This document shows positions 1 to 13,850 of a stretch of 64,000 nucleotides of DNA, one piece after another. Position numbers and translations under genes: made by a program. A model generated the notes under the pieces. It ran no database searches. It was not told where the DNA came from and worked only from the letters and a program-made list of their open reading frames with translations. Source of the stretch: Notospermus geniculatus (Eukaryota; Nemertea; Pilidiophora; Heteronemertea; Lineidae); the NCBI GenBank assembly GCA_002633025.1, contig NMRB01000015.1:821217-885216 (forward strand), written 5' to 3'. Position 1 is the first letter of the stretch, and each line of letters starts with the position of its first letter.

Positions 1-3000
1 AGATTGTCCCGCAAAATTCTTAAGGCTGTTTACCATTCAAATAAAAATGTGTGCTTGGTATGATAAACAATATTTAAAAAATCATGTTGACTATCTTATC
101 ATAAAAATGTGACAAATATTAGTTAATTATTTGTTCAGACCGTGGTTATTTTTATTAACAACACCCACATTTCAGCCCAAAGAACATATTTCTGTGGAAA
201 AGGACACTATTTCATCTTGTTTGAGCGATTTGTCAATTAATTTTTGATTGACATCAATTAGTTGAACGACCTGTGGCGAGAGACATTGCGTTGGCGATTC
301 TTCCCGTCCCTCTGCAAAGAAAATTGACAGGCACGAAATCGAGGCCAATGCCCTGCGCGCGCACCACCGCCCGGTGATAGCGAGGCGCGCGTGACCTAGA
401 TTAAACAGCTCCGAGACTTTAGATCTAAGAAAATTAGCGAAATTACCCCACAGGTTGATCATATATGGAATTATTTCAACTTGAAATTCTCTTTCGATAC
501 TGCAGTAGGCCCCGAAGTCCTTTACGTAGGAGCTAATTAATTTATAAAGGGAATTGTCCAGAAAATCAGTTGAGATTTCCGGACCACAATACGATAGCCC
601 GAAACGCTTTAGAAAAGTATGCGAGGCAGGTAGCCAGGCGTGAAACATGTCCTTATTTTCTATGTGACGAAATAGTTGGTTTTGTCATGTTATTATCCCG
701 CGATTCAATCTGCAGTCCAGTAATACCCGATCGGCAAAAGATGCGGCTTTATTTGAGCAATGAATAATGGCACTTATAAGATTGGTCCACATCTCTCGGG
801 CGCTTTCTTGTCAGCGCTTTAGTTGAGTAAATATTTGTTCACCGTTTTATAAAGAGGCGTTTTAGTCTGAATAAAAATAATCCACCGTTTGTCAAATTGA
901 AATGCTAAATTGAACGAATTAAATTTCTTTTCTTAGATGTTATGGTTGAAATTTGAATTTAATACATCGATACCCCCACTTGACAGTTACCTGAATGAGC
1001 GATTTTAGGGTGGGAGCTCCCCCTACCCACCCACTAAGAATGTTCCTACGCAACTCCGGATTTTCACAGACCCCTGTGGATGGGTGTGGACAGTAGAGTC
1101 GCGACCATGATAGAATCATAGACGCCTACACAATGATTATAGCACGTGGATGTAACTAGTCATGTATTACCAGTTAATGAGCAGTCATGTGGAACCACCA
1201 CGGAAAAAGAATTGGCCAAGGGATTTGTAACACCCCGTGTGGCTTATGAGCGAAGGTATAAGGCTGGTGGTTTACATGTATCTATCATTTCAAAATTAAA
1301 GACAACTCCACGTCATTGGAAACACGCCGTCTCCAGGCCCACTCTCCAACAGAGCCAGTAGGGAACTGTATTTTATTTGACGACCGGAAGTAGTCAAGTC
1401 CGGACCTGCTGCGGAGGTCACTCCAAGCCCAATGAAATTCTCGTGTCGCCTTTTGGAGAGCATTAAATGACTCAAAATATATTTTTAACATCACAGTTTG
1501 GGGAAACAAGTCAGCTTTCAGTAGGGTAGGCTACTCTCGTTTCCCACGTGCGCCAAAGTACCGTAGGCTTACATCAAGTGTGACCAAAATTGGGATTATC
1601 CTCAAAACAAGCGAGAATTAAGGCGGGGAGAGTCCCACAGAATGACAGATAAGGCTCTTGTTGACTATAGTTTTCGTATGGAGGTATAGACGAGAAACAA
1701 CTCAGTTTGTTTTTCAGGCCTCGGGCCTGGCATTACGCTGGCGCGTGGCCATGATGACTGTTATGAGTGACGACATCCGCTGGTCGTTCTTGTGTGATCA
1801 CTGCTGGGAAAAGTAATCCCGCGATGAGAAAGACCCAAAGAGGTAAAGCCTGCAGCAAACTAAACACAACATACCGATTCGGGTGTTTTCTGCTGTCAAC
1901 AGACAAATAAGCCAGCCGAATAAGTGATCTGCGTCCAGCGCCACCAACGGAACTCCAGTGAACGCGCGCTAGATTTTGTTTGGTGTTCTGGAGCGCTGCA
2001 GCTTTAAACATTGCCGATGACAACTTTCGTTCGTCGGCAAGGCATCGCTGTATAGATCAAGGAATAAAATACGGTTTACATATACGTGTATATACCGGTA
2101 GGCCTACTCTAAGTTTATACAGGTGCTTTGGTTCTGAAATCGTCTCAAGATGGTTTCCACGCGTGGATGGACCATGGCGACCATTTTGCACGATGTCCAA
2201 AATTTGGTTTTCGAAATATTAAAAAAACATTTGGTTCCTTCAATTCGAAACGGTTCACCTAATCGACTACAACTTAGCAGCGAAAAAATTGAGATTTTTA
2301 CCTATTTTTCCGTGGTGGATGTCGCTGGACTATTTTTCTGGGCGATATCTGTGACCTTGAAAAATATGATGCAACGTCCTTGGCGTCTGGGAGAGGTACA
2401 TACATGTACATTGAGATATCCACAGTCGTTATTTTCACCTCAATGCTGGGATTCTCAGGGCACTCTGACCTATGATGTATGCTGTTTAGGTACTCAATTC
2501 ATTTCTGGGGAATACTCGGACCAAAAAATTCCGGCGGAGAATTTGGTTTACGGTGGCGCTGTAACATAAATCGAACAGAGACAGTTCCAGTCTCTAACTT
2601 CGAACATAATCCATTGCGAATTGCTTGCAGAAATGAAGGACTGGTGGTGTACACGGAGACTCTCGTCCGTCATTTGGGGGCTGCTCGCGCAGGCTGCAGC
2701 ATTGTCTGCAAAAGACGTGCAACAGAATCGGCTATTGTCACTGATAGTTGACGTAGCTTTTGACCAATTTGACATGGTTTATCATGAAACTTGCCATAAT
2801 TTGTTGACACAGAACATTAGCTATTCTTACTCGTGAATGGATATGGGGAGTTTGAGTGACTCTTCAACTGAGAATTCGTGTCTTCGAGTGGTGTAGGGCG
2901 AATGTTGACTAGTTTTTTAAATGGGAATCCACGCAAAATGTTGATTTAAATAACTCGATTATTACACTTCGCTATAGAATTTGAGAATAAAGGCGACACT

Positions 3001-3145
3001 TCACTGGACACACCATATTTTGTCTGGGATAGAGTGTTTATAAGTCTGAATCTGTCTATTGTGATCACGTGTAGGGAGAATTCTAGATTTGTACACTGCA
3101 CGTCCATAGTTGTGTACACGTCGGACTGGCATGCACCAGGATTCT
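1..3145. other. Gene-poor tract, nothing recognised
   Basis: No domain, splice-consistent exon chain or RNA gene is recognised here. The longest open frame is 158 codons on the minus strand (172-648). It has no family motif and overlaps an opposite-strand frame, so it is not called as a gene. A GC-rich patch lies near 350-400. Other open frames (for example 2150-2569 plus) look like chance frames. Confidence 0.5.
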
Positions 3146-3289
3146 CAGGGGCCATATTTATGAAGCCTTCGCAACTTTGCGTTCACGCAAATCTTTTGTA
3201 AGGCAGTCAGTGAATAATATGGCATGTGCAACCAAACAATAGACTTGCGTTCTCGCTAAGTTGTGAAGGCTTCATAAATATGGCCCCTG
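3146..3289. mobile_element. Short foldback (MITE-like) element
   Basis: Left arm 3146-3181 and right arm 3254-3289 are inverted copies, 36 bp with two mismatches, beginning CAGGGGCCATATTTATGAAG. The similarity weakens but continues for about 15 more bases inward. The remaining loop is about 40 bp. This structure is typical of a non-autonomous DNA transposon remnant. No target duplication was clear. Confidence 0.7.
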
Positions 3290-6200
3290 GGCTTGGGGAC
3301 GAACCCTCTTACAAGTCCTTCCTCCAGATGGACGAAAAGGCATTTAAGAAGCTTCTAACAAAATTTTGCCACTTATGAAGAATCAAGACACATATGAGCG
3401 ACGCTATACCACTGCCCGTGGCTGTCATTTTGTCTGACAATCTTACGACTTCAAATTGATCACATGATGTTGAGCTTTCTGATTGGTTATAAATTTACAC
3501 AATTTTTCTTCAACATTCAACAAATACATTGACTTTCCAGTTCCTTTTACAATATTTTAGCAGCATTTTAGCATCATGGAGGTGAATAGCAGCATGATGG
3601 CAAACTCGTCTCCTCTGTAGACACCAACATTGTCAAACATGGTGTAACTAAGAATGTTGTGAAATGATGCTGAAACGGTGCCAAAAAGTGCACACAGACC
3701 TTCACCGACATCTCCAAAACACAATTTACTCAAAGGAAGTACATGTAAATCATATACCGGTGGCTGATATTCTCTTTGAAAGCTCTCCACCTGGCCAAAC
3801 TAATTCTCGATTAACGGTTTTGTGAAAAGCATGCAACGTCAAGGTGGAATTTATTCTTATGGTACCGCTGTTTAGTTTAGTTAACTAAAGTAGGCCTAAT
3901 TTTTTCGATAGTTTTTATTCTTTGAGTTCCATCTACAATATAGGATGATCAGCCAATCGCAAATCATTTGTAGCTCGGAAAATTGAAGTTTCAGGTGGCC
4001 GCCGGGCGCTGCATGTACATGTAATACAAGCGTGTACATTGCATACCACTGCATGCTCGTGCCGTTGAAATGGGAAAGAATGCCTCGTGCCATTGTATTC
4101 CACTGTAGGCTATACACCAAAATTGGAGTTGTAAGGTCGCAGTGGTCTGGCATTCTCGAGGTCCAGCTTCTCCTGTTGGTGATGATCTGCATTGCTGACC
4201 ATAGAGCAGGCTGTAGAGACCTTCGAATCGAAGTCCATTCTTGACGTAATAATGCTGGAGGAGCTAGATCCCAGTGGCAAAGCCAGGTCTCCGTGACCTA
4301 CAAATGCGATTTTGGTGTAACCTCGGTAGAGTATGGCGTCCTTGAGATAATATGTATCATTACGAAATTAGCTCAGAAAAAAATTGCAAAAAATTTCGGA
4401 ATTCGAATGGAAACTAACAAAGAGGAACTGGAAACTGTCATATCCGCATAAAAGAATCAGCGCAGTTTAAATTTTTGGGAAGTTTTTGGCTGTTTTTGCT
4501 ACATAACGATGTCGAGTGGATTGTTGTGGCCAATGACCTCGAACCGGATCTTTACATGCTTCTCAAGGGTTTTTTCCGACCAGCTACGCTCTCGGGAGCA
4601 ACTTCTCTCACTGGGCATTCACCGGTTGCCAATATATAATGGGGCGGTGGAAAACCATCAAAGGCATGTCGTACGGGCGGTACCTGTGAAGTCTGGCGAT
4701 CAAAGATACCCGTCTTTGATCGGCGGTAGAGCAGGTACGTGCGCAGCATATCTTGTCATAACACTTCCTGCAAATCTTCAATTACATGATCTTTCTTACC
4801 ACCCTAATGAACTAGGAACCATCATTGCTTGTCTATAGGTACTAGTAATTGGTAACGCATCAATCATTTGTGTAAAAAGGTATAATTGCAATGGAATTTC
4901 TTGAAACTACATGTATCTTTACCGCTTTACGGTTAGAGTTTCGAAGCACTGAATCGATGCGAACAACCACTGTGAAAGGAACTGGCTGTGGTCCTTAGGA
5001 TGCAAGTCCGGCAAACGGCCGAGCTTTCTATTGCCTTATAGTTCAAATCCCTCGTCGAGTGATAAAGCCGGACTTTGATTCCAGGGGGATTTAAATTCCT
5101 GTCACACCGGCAGGATGGTTTTGATAAGCTTAGGCCTATTAAAAGTGCCCCGAAGATTAGGAAGGCCCACCTTTAAGCTAGACTTTTCTTACCGGATGTG
5201 GCGGAAGTCCCCGAGTTTGTGACCTGTCCAAGCGTACAAAATACGATGACTGATGAACGACATGTGTCGTAAAATCAGATTCGCAATCCGTTTTATATTT
5301 TCAGATTGGTGATGTAATAATAATAGTGATGATCATATTAGTACAATGGTCCTGATTGTCCAAGCGTGCGTCACCAATGTCAAGTAGGCCCAACTCATAT
5401 CAGACGCGGGAATTACCAGTATCGAAGTTCAAGATCGCCGTGTACCAGAGGTTGTAGGGGAACCTAGATAGTATTCATATAGACACCCTCTATTGAAATT
5501 ACCTTTAAAATTGGACTTGGCTGTCCGTAAATTAGAGGTGTCATCATAACGGAGGTGATTCTGAATAAGCATGATCAATTTTTGACTAGGTTAAGTGTCC
5601 TTTATAACTAAGAGGTGTCAATCCTGCAAGGTGTCTATAATTAGGAGGTTCTACATGTCTATCACATGGATTCTCACGTGCTCATTGAATAATACATGTA
5701 TAGACTTATGTCTATGCACGTGACGTAATGCCATTTTTGAAGTGTATAAGGTGTCAAGATGTCGTCCACTGTTGTTCAAATATACCTGCTGTAGGAATCG
5801 GGTTCTTCGCATCAATGATTGCCGAGACCTACCTCACACTCAAACCTGGCGGTAGATATCAAAGGAGGGTGGGAAGGGCAGTTAGAGAAATAAGATGATC
5901 GATCGCCCGCAGTTTCTAAGACCAGAGGCAAAGGTCTTGACGGAAGGGTAAACGTCATGGCGTCCGAGTGGCGTCGTAAGCCTCCCCATCACCATTCAAA
6001 TATACAAAGATATGGCCGATAAAGACACCTACATGACCTAGTGAATTGTTTCCTGGTGGTTTTTATTCAACTGGCATATTTGACTTTTTAACCCTGGAGA
6101 GGGAAGGATGTCCGATGGGAGGGAGAAGTGTAGGGAAGGTTGACGTCTGGCACCAACCATGCCACACGTATACTGATTGCTGTGAGGCTAGTGCAAGATA

Positions 6201-7442
6201 CGTGTAGTTTGACACTAAGAATGGTACCACTCCATTATCCTTGAGGTTCAACCGGGAAGGACTACTCTATATATCTAAACCCTCAACTTCAAATTTCACC
6301 ATGAATTTTGTACCGGTGCTAAGGATATCTAATCATATGACTACCACTCCCTCCACACCTACCTGGTACAGATTCCCCGTGACGTGCAGATACAAGCTTG
6401 CCAAGGGGAAATTTTAGAACGTTGCTGTATAGGGCGTTAGGCATAGACGATTATAAACTAAGGCAACTTACCGTTAGTCCAATCCTCCAGCAATGTCCGA
6501 GTCAGACCACGTGGAGTGAGGATTTATCTGTTCTATAAATATGAGACAATTTCACAATGGAAAAGCAAAAGTCGGACAGACTTTTTTTTCACCTATAATC
6601 TTTAAGTGCACACCTTTGACCCCATGCACGTTATGACTTGGCAAAAATTCATCGCTTAAATATTTGTAAAAATAGAATTACATCACTTTTATCAAGGCTG
6701 AATGGAATGTGGGTTAGGGAACGGCAGTTTCTCTATCTTCTATACAGATGTGCTGATCATCAACTTTTAGAAGTTTTGAAAATTTTGATTGGGGAAACTT
6801 ACACGTACATGTACATGTAGCTGAAACAAATTTTGACATTTAGCTCTGTAGACAATTTTAGCGAACTGATGTGCAGCAGGAGGGAACCAGAGTGTCGAGG
6901 AAAGCATCTGAATTGCCTTTCTGTCAAAATCAGTTCGAATCAAACTCGGAATCTCAGAGGTTGTCGGTGATGTTTCTATTGCACCAGATATAGTAGCCCA
7001 GTGGATATAATCACGGGACCACGTGAAAACAAATACTGGAGTAACAATTCTTAGAATGCGGTCCAATAAATCACATAAAATCATGACAGATCATCATGTT
7101 GGTTGATACAAGATGGTGTTTTAAACTACCTATCAATCGATTTCTTGTTGAATTTTGATAACAATTAATCATGTGTAATTATCACTTCAGTTCAAGTGGC
7201 AGTAGGAGACTAGAAGTGACCAATAAAATTCCATGTGTGTCACCGAAAAATCTCATGACCACAAGTATTGACAATCTACTATAAGTTTTATTTTCGATTG
7301 CAAAACAGTTACATTAGATTTCAAAACTAAAAGTTCCCTGTTATCGCCAACAATGGTATCACATGTCTGCCCATTGATAAAAGGGAAAATAAAAAAAATA
7401 CAAAAATGTGGACATTGGTCATTCTTTCTTAATCCCAATATC

Positions 7443-7468
7443 ATGTATACATGTACATGTACATGTAG
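7443..7468. repeat. TACATG microsatellite
   Basis: A short run of alternating TACATG/ATGTAC units. The same hexamer recurs at 6803-6819, 10837-10854, 26980-26993 and 36442-36480, so it is a frequent word in this genome. Confidence 0.7.
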
Positions 7469-10400
7469 TATGTTTCACAACGCAGTACATAGTCGAAGTT
7501 CGATCTCCGCATCATGTGACTGTTTGACTTTCATTTGATGGATATTAACTTCAATTTAAGGGAATCTTCCTTCTGCTGTTGCTTTTACTGAAAAACGTTA
7601 ACCATATTGTCTCCGGTAATGATAGCTGGAATTCGTTTTTCTTTCAACATGTTAATTTTGTGTATATTGTGTTACAGTCCTCGGAGAACTAACATAAAAA
7701 GGACACGATGATTTTCGAAGATTCTTCAAAACAGACCGCCCGCCCAAGAAGAAAAAACGATTTCAATGGTCTGTTGAAACGTTGCTTAACTCAAAAGAAA
7801 TATTTCCGTATATTTATACAAACATGTTGTTTATTATCTGTCATAAGAATACGTAAAAATAACATATCAATGGACTTTTCTTGCAGGACGAACACTTTTA
7901 CTGCTCGAGATGAGATTTCTAGCGTCAAAAAATGCAATGTCACAGTTATCAAAAGATATTTTTCAGAAGAATCTGCCCAGTTGTCAGTGTGAATTGGGAA
8001 GATCTGAGATGGTGTGGAGAGCAAACACTGTTTTCATCATGCACGTTCTGCCCCATTCATTTTTTCCGGTCTTAAAAGATTGCATTCCGATGTCACTTTT
8101 CCATTATATTTGTCAATGCAGTCGTCTGCAGCGATACCTTTGTCAACAATATGATCTAGATCGTGTTATGCTCGATAAATTTTCTGCAACACTTCCATAT
8201 AAGACGAGTAGAGCCACCATTTTTATCACGTGACCTCATTCCATCACGCAAGCGATCACATGACGTCACCAAGATACTATCTTATGACGCACTGTCTTTA
8301 TGTGGACAAAATGCCATCTGAAGCTGATGTATCATTTGGTATATTTTTTAAAATGCCATTGTCAAAAAATATTCCATATTATACGTCTGTGTGCATTCTT
8401 TTATGCATGCCACTGACATTGAAATTTCGCCAACTTTGTGAAATATTTCACTCTGAGTAATAGGAAACACACAGAGGTTTATTTCGTTAAAAAATGTTCG
8501 CGAAAATTGGTTATTACATGCTAGCTTTCTCGGCGCCTGTACTTTCTGTGCTTTGGTACTCTGTACCACAGACCCTCTAAAAACGGCCTAATAAAAATAA
8601 GAAAGCAATACGAAATCATGTGATCCCTCGGTAGATATACTTGTTCTTACGTTCATAAATTTTTGTCAGTGGGCTAGTTTGATCGGTTAGTTTTGCCTGA
8701 CCCAAATTTACTCAAGTCCTAGGCCCGATATAATGAGCTTGGCCTGTATTCCATGCATCGTCGACGTGGCTGGTTAGGGTCAAGATGCAGGACGATATCA
8801 TCGGTCAAAGAGGATATCTAATCAGGAACATTATTACAGAAGCTGATAGTATGAAACGAATGGCCTGATAGGTCCTTTCGTCTCAACTGAGAAATATCGA
8901 ACAGTCACACGCGATATCAGCGCGACCACAACTGCCCCAGCTCAGACTTGAACTCGTGCGATGACTAATGAAATTTTGATAAATAGCGCGGGTTTCATAA
9001 AAACCGTCAGGTTTTCCCCTGAGTCACATGACCAGCACCAGCACGTACAATTTTGAGGAAGGGTTTCCCCTGTATTTTGCCCCAATGCTCTATTTTTTAG
9101 TAAGAGTTACTGGATTTAACCAGTTCTGTGGACCGCTATCATCTATATCTGAATTCGTAGGCTCACCCTATCTTTTCAGTCGTATCTCTAGAAATACCCG
9201 AACTGAGTCCAATGTCCGGTGATCGATCTCGATATACATGTAAAATATTCATGGAACATGAATATGAAAAAATCGTGAAATACATGTAATTTGATTTTGA
9301 ACAAAATGTCTGCAATACACCAACTCCCAAGGGCATTCCTCAGACAGTTCCTGGGCTTCCTTTTCTCTCATCTTTTCTTATCAACTCCATGTATATCCCA
9401 AAACATATTTTCCTCCAATAGAAATATGGTATTTTTAAGAACAATAATTTACTAATTCGAATTTGAATTTGAAATATGTTTCTCTTTCATAATTGGTGTA
9501 ATCAAATTCAGATCGGGGTTTGGAATTAAAATCTTGTATGCCTGAACCCATAGCAAGAATTATTAAACCAAACAGAATTAAAAATCTAAACAATAAATTT
9601 TCATGCTTGCATGTCGTCCGTAGCAATAGGTAAGCCAAACAGTGCGATACACTGAATTCAATTTTTCCAAAAAATATTGTCTATTTCCCCACCGTCCCTG
9701 CACCAGCGGTTTTACATTTCATACATGTATATACAATGTATTTCTTTGACAATAGTGAAGATGAATCTTGTATTGTTACTTACAAGATGAAACTTACTTT
9801 CCATTAATCTAGTATTGTTACTTACCAGATGCAATTTATTTCACAACGCACGTGGTGTAGAAATAATGACTGGTGTCGGTCCCTTGAAGTTTTTCCCTAC
9901 CAATGTTTCCACTAATTTATCCACAACAATAAATTAGCCCTTTATTCCGGTTTAATTTCGGTGCAAAAATATCTCAGTGAATGTTTTTTTTACTCTGGAC
10001 TTTTGATACAAAATTCCTCTACATTTTAATCCCATCCACCTCTAATGAATGTCAAAAATGTTCGATGATCTGCCATGAAGTAGGTGCCTTGTAAAAACTC
10101 TTCGGCGCCGCGCGATCGTTTATTTGGCGATCATCAAGTTGGAAAAATATTCAAATAACCTGCTTGTTTACTTTAATCAAAATTAAGTTTTGTCAATATT
10201 GCTTATTTGTCATTTTGCTTACTCCTGGTCATTTTGACCCTTTGGATTCCTGTCCAGTAAGGTATGCAAAATTCAAGGCAATCAGGAATGTTAAATAAAT
10301 TTAATTCAGTCGACGAGAGATTAAGCTTTTCTTCGATTAGTGACTATGACCTGGAAATAAGAGGTTCAGTCAACAGGATTGATTTTTTTCTTTTCCTTTT

Positions 10401-10597
10401 TTGCAGTTTTCATGGAATATTTAATGTCGCCAACTCTACATGACATGTTGTGTTGAAGCTATGCTGATGTGGAAATGAGCTTTCCATAACGTTTCCCTCA
10501 ACCCTTTCATATTACAAAGCGTAGGCTAATACCATACGCCGAACAAGACTTTAATTTTTTATAACCTATAAGCGATAACAAGATGTCGAACAAGGTG

Positions 10598-10632
10598 TTT
10601 ATTATTATTACATGTATTATTATTATTATTAT
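10598..10632. repeat. ATT trinucleotide microsatellite
   Basis: About ten ATT units, interrupted once by ACATG. The apparent isoleucine-rich open frame over it (10583-10768) is a by-product of the repeat. Confidence 0.75.
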
Positions 10633-13379
10633 CTTTACTATTTTATCTGTTTTTTTTATTAAATGCGTTGGTCTTCAGGTCGCTATTTTTGCTTCAAAAA
10701 AATTTATATTATTCGCGAAGAAAAAATGGCACTTTTTTAAATTTAAAAAGGGCATGCGATACGCCTAAACTTCTTACTTGGCTCTGTAATTACCGTCATG
10801 AGGCGTATGTCCAGTTGACTAAAATTATGATGTAAGACATGTACATGTACATGGTTTATTACGGAATGAGGATTGGACGACTTTGCGCATAAATCAGAAA
10901 AAGGATTGTTCCTAAATTTTGCTGAAACCTAAAATTTATACCAATTTCAAACAATCATATGTCAACGGAAAGAGCAGGCTTTAAAAATTAGGAAGGGCAA
11001 AACCAGGAAAGAGGAAATAGCGATAGAAATACGGCCAAACTTCAAAAAACGGATGCAAATGTTTACTTGCACCGAGTTGGTCTAAATTTTAAGGGCCATA
11101 GATGTTCATCATTACCTGAAGGACTATGTTGACTCTGTGTCACTTCTGCGTCGAAAAGTTGGAAATGAAGGCCAACTGGGTGTGTGTTTGATCGTAATTC
11201 TCCAAGAAACAGTTCGTACGTTTGCGTTGTTTTACCTACGGGTCTTCGAATGTCTAGTTTCACATTTTTTGGGGCAACATATGCGACTAGTTGTAGAAAC
11301 TGTCGTCATTGTCAAACGAAGTGAAATTTACGGTCAAACCTCTTGATACTTTCAAAAATGGCCCGTCAGCAAATGCGATTAATACATACGAAAAATGTCT
11401 AGAAAAATGCCTAAATGGACTCCGATATTTTTCCTTGTTTTGTGATATTTCTGGTGATATTTTGTGATATTTTTTCGTGTTTTTATGAGCGAAAGTGGAA
11501 AGGTGGCCGAAAGATTGCAAAGTTGAGACGAAGGATGAGCAGGAGGATGCTGGGGTCCAAAAGAAGGACATATGAAGCATAACAAAACGAAGAGAATTCA
11601 CTCGTGGCATTTTGCAAACTTCACCTACAGGAAACCCTGCCTCACCCTGAAGTGCACAAGGCCTACGATGTCACAGTTTATACAGATACCGGTATACATG
11701 TATGAAGTGAATAGTTGACCTATTATATTTTGGGTGAGAGTCCAATTGATGTGACCTAGACAATGTTGATGATAATATTTCGATGAGACTGTCCGCAAAA
11801 ATGGCCGCCGGATGACAAAAGGATGCATTCGAAATTTGTGGTCAGTAAGCTCTTCACAAAATATAAGATACGTTTGATTTAAGCATCGAAATAGTTTGTC
11901 TTCCAGAAATCGTTTTTACAGAAAGTGTTTTAGGTAATAGTTTGAGCCATCTCTGGTTTGTGGAACAAAAATAATTACAGAAAAATGTGACCTACCGATG
12001 TCTGTCCAGTGTCCACTGCTGCGCTCGCCGCTAGTAAAACCGTCCAGGCCAGTGGACAATACAAGGGACCTCCTTCATAAAACGTTATGACGTGACTTTG
12101 TTATGGGCCAAAATTCTAATGATTCTTATTGAGCTAAGCACATTCCACAGTAGTCATCATTTTGAATTTTTAGGTATCATGAATTATTTGCGCGTTGAAT
12201 ATATCATTTACATAATTGATCAACCAGTCGTCATTTAATTGACGCATTCGCCATGTTGCTCAGTCCAGACGATCAAGGAGGTCACGTGGTTATACACAGC
12301 ACGCCTATTGGTCAATATTTGGAGACGTGATATCGATTAAAAGATGCCCTTGTCCTGAGACAACAGATTCCCACCAAAGTCTGAAACGTGCGAAAATGAT
12401 TGACCCCAGCAGATGATTAACAAAGAGAATATCTTCTGAGAATATAACTTCTGCAAAGAAATTTTCGATGTGGGTCGCGTGAATTAGTTCTGCGTGTGTT
12501 TCTGACCACCTAATGACCATGAAATTATACGACAGGCTATGTTTATGTTTGTTGAGAACTAGAAAGTACTGACCTAATCCTATGAATAAAAGACAAAAGT
12601 TTTGTTCTCTTGGATGAAAAAGAAAATAACATTTTGTATTCAGATGCATAATTTTGGCCGACTATTTTGCTTCCATTCTACGTATTCCGCGATTTGCAAG
12701 TGACATGGTCTTAATGCAACTGAATCCTTGACTTGTACTTAGGATAATTCCATATAAATTACAAGGTGAGCGAGGTAAAGTTTCATGGCCAGCCGTAAGA
12801 TATATATGCAGGGAGCGAGACTACATGTCACAGGTCGATTGACCGCAACTGAAGGCAACGGGGTTACCGACCTTGGGATGAATAAACGTGTTGCAAACGG
12901 CATAAACTTCCAAAGCTGCGTGAACACTGATAATATTTTTCCAACATTTGAACAACAAGCAATATCCGCGCAATCTTTTGACCAAGTATACACTGGCCAA
13001 TAAATTACACCAACATTTGAAACAACTGTTCGATTTTTTTTTTCAATTTTACACACTAGACAATACATGTACTTGTCCAACAAGACGTTGTCATTCTGAA
13101 TGTTGGAAAAGTATTAGAAAAATGTTGATAGTGTACACAGACCTTTACACCTGCAACAGACCAGTCGAATCTGGGCGAATAAAACACTACAGATGTATCA
13201 AGAAGAGCATCATCTTATCATGCAGTGCCAGAAAACAAGCACCAAGGCCCACGCCATATCAAGTGTAACGAGAGCAAAATAATCTATCAAGTTCAGTTCG
13301 ATGACGATCACCTGCCAAGTGTCAAAAAAAAAACACCGATCAGATGTAATAAGAAGAACACAATCTATCGAGGTCAACA

Positions 13380-13850
13380 GTAACAGCAACATCATCTGTC
13401 AGATGCTGCATCACAACAGGAACAACATTATCTTAGGCGTTATTGCAACAAGAACAACATCATCTTACAACAGCAACTGCAACTGCAACTGCAACTGCAA
13501 CAAGAACAACAACAACAACAGCTGGAAGAAGAACAATATCAGATTACAAATCAACTACAACAAGAACGAAATCATTTTACAAGTGTAACTGCTACAAGAA
13601 CAATACCATCATCATCTTGCAAGTGTGAATGCAACAAGAACATCATCTTCAAGTGTAACTACTGCAACAAGAACAGCGTCATCCTACAAGTGCAACTGCG
13701 ACAAGAACCACATCATCTTAGAAGTGCAATGCAACAAGAACAACATCATCTTAAAAATGCAACTGTAGCAAGAACAACATCGTCTTACAAATCAACTGCA
13801 ACAAGAACAAATTCATCTTACAAGTTCAAACACTGCAAGAACAACATCAG
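13380..13850. repeat. CAACAAGAACAACATC minisatellite, unit about 33 bp
   Basis: Degenerate tandem repeat with core GCAACAAGAACAACATCATC. Clear unit starts are near 13634, 13664, 13697, 13731, 13766 and 13798 (spacing 30-35 bp). Earlier, more diverged copies are near 13445, and a CAACTG/CAACAA microsatellite lies at about 13470-13525. The plus strand is very poor in G and T. Overlapping poly-Asn/Thr open frames are artefacts of the repeat. Confidence 0.8.

Larger units (their letters stand above)
3290..13370. other. Gene-poor tract, nothing recognised
   Basis: About 10 kb without a supportable gene. Open frames are short, strand-overlapping and free of motifs. Visible features are small TACATG runs (near 6803-6819, 7443-7468 and 10837-10854), an ATT run at 10598-10632, and AT-rich unique sequence. 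Loosely repeated AGGTGTC words occur around 5480-5760, but without a clear element boundary. Confidence 0.5.

Noticed and set aside
172-648. 158-codon minus-strand open frame as a possible gene
   Set aside because: No recognisable domain, no splice context, and an opposite-strand frame overlaps it. It could be a decayed element frame, but nothing supports a call.
4975-5100. Possible tRNA, because GTTCAAATCCC resembles a B box
   Set aside because: No matching A box at the right distance and no acceptor, D or anticodon stems could be drawn.
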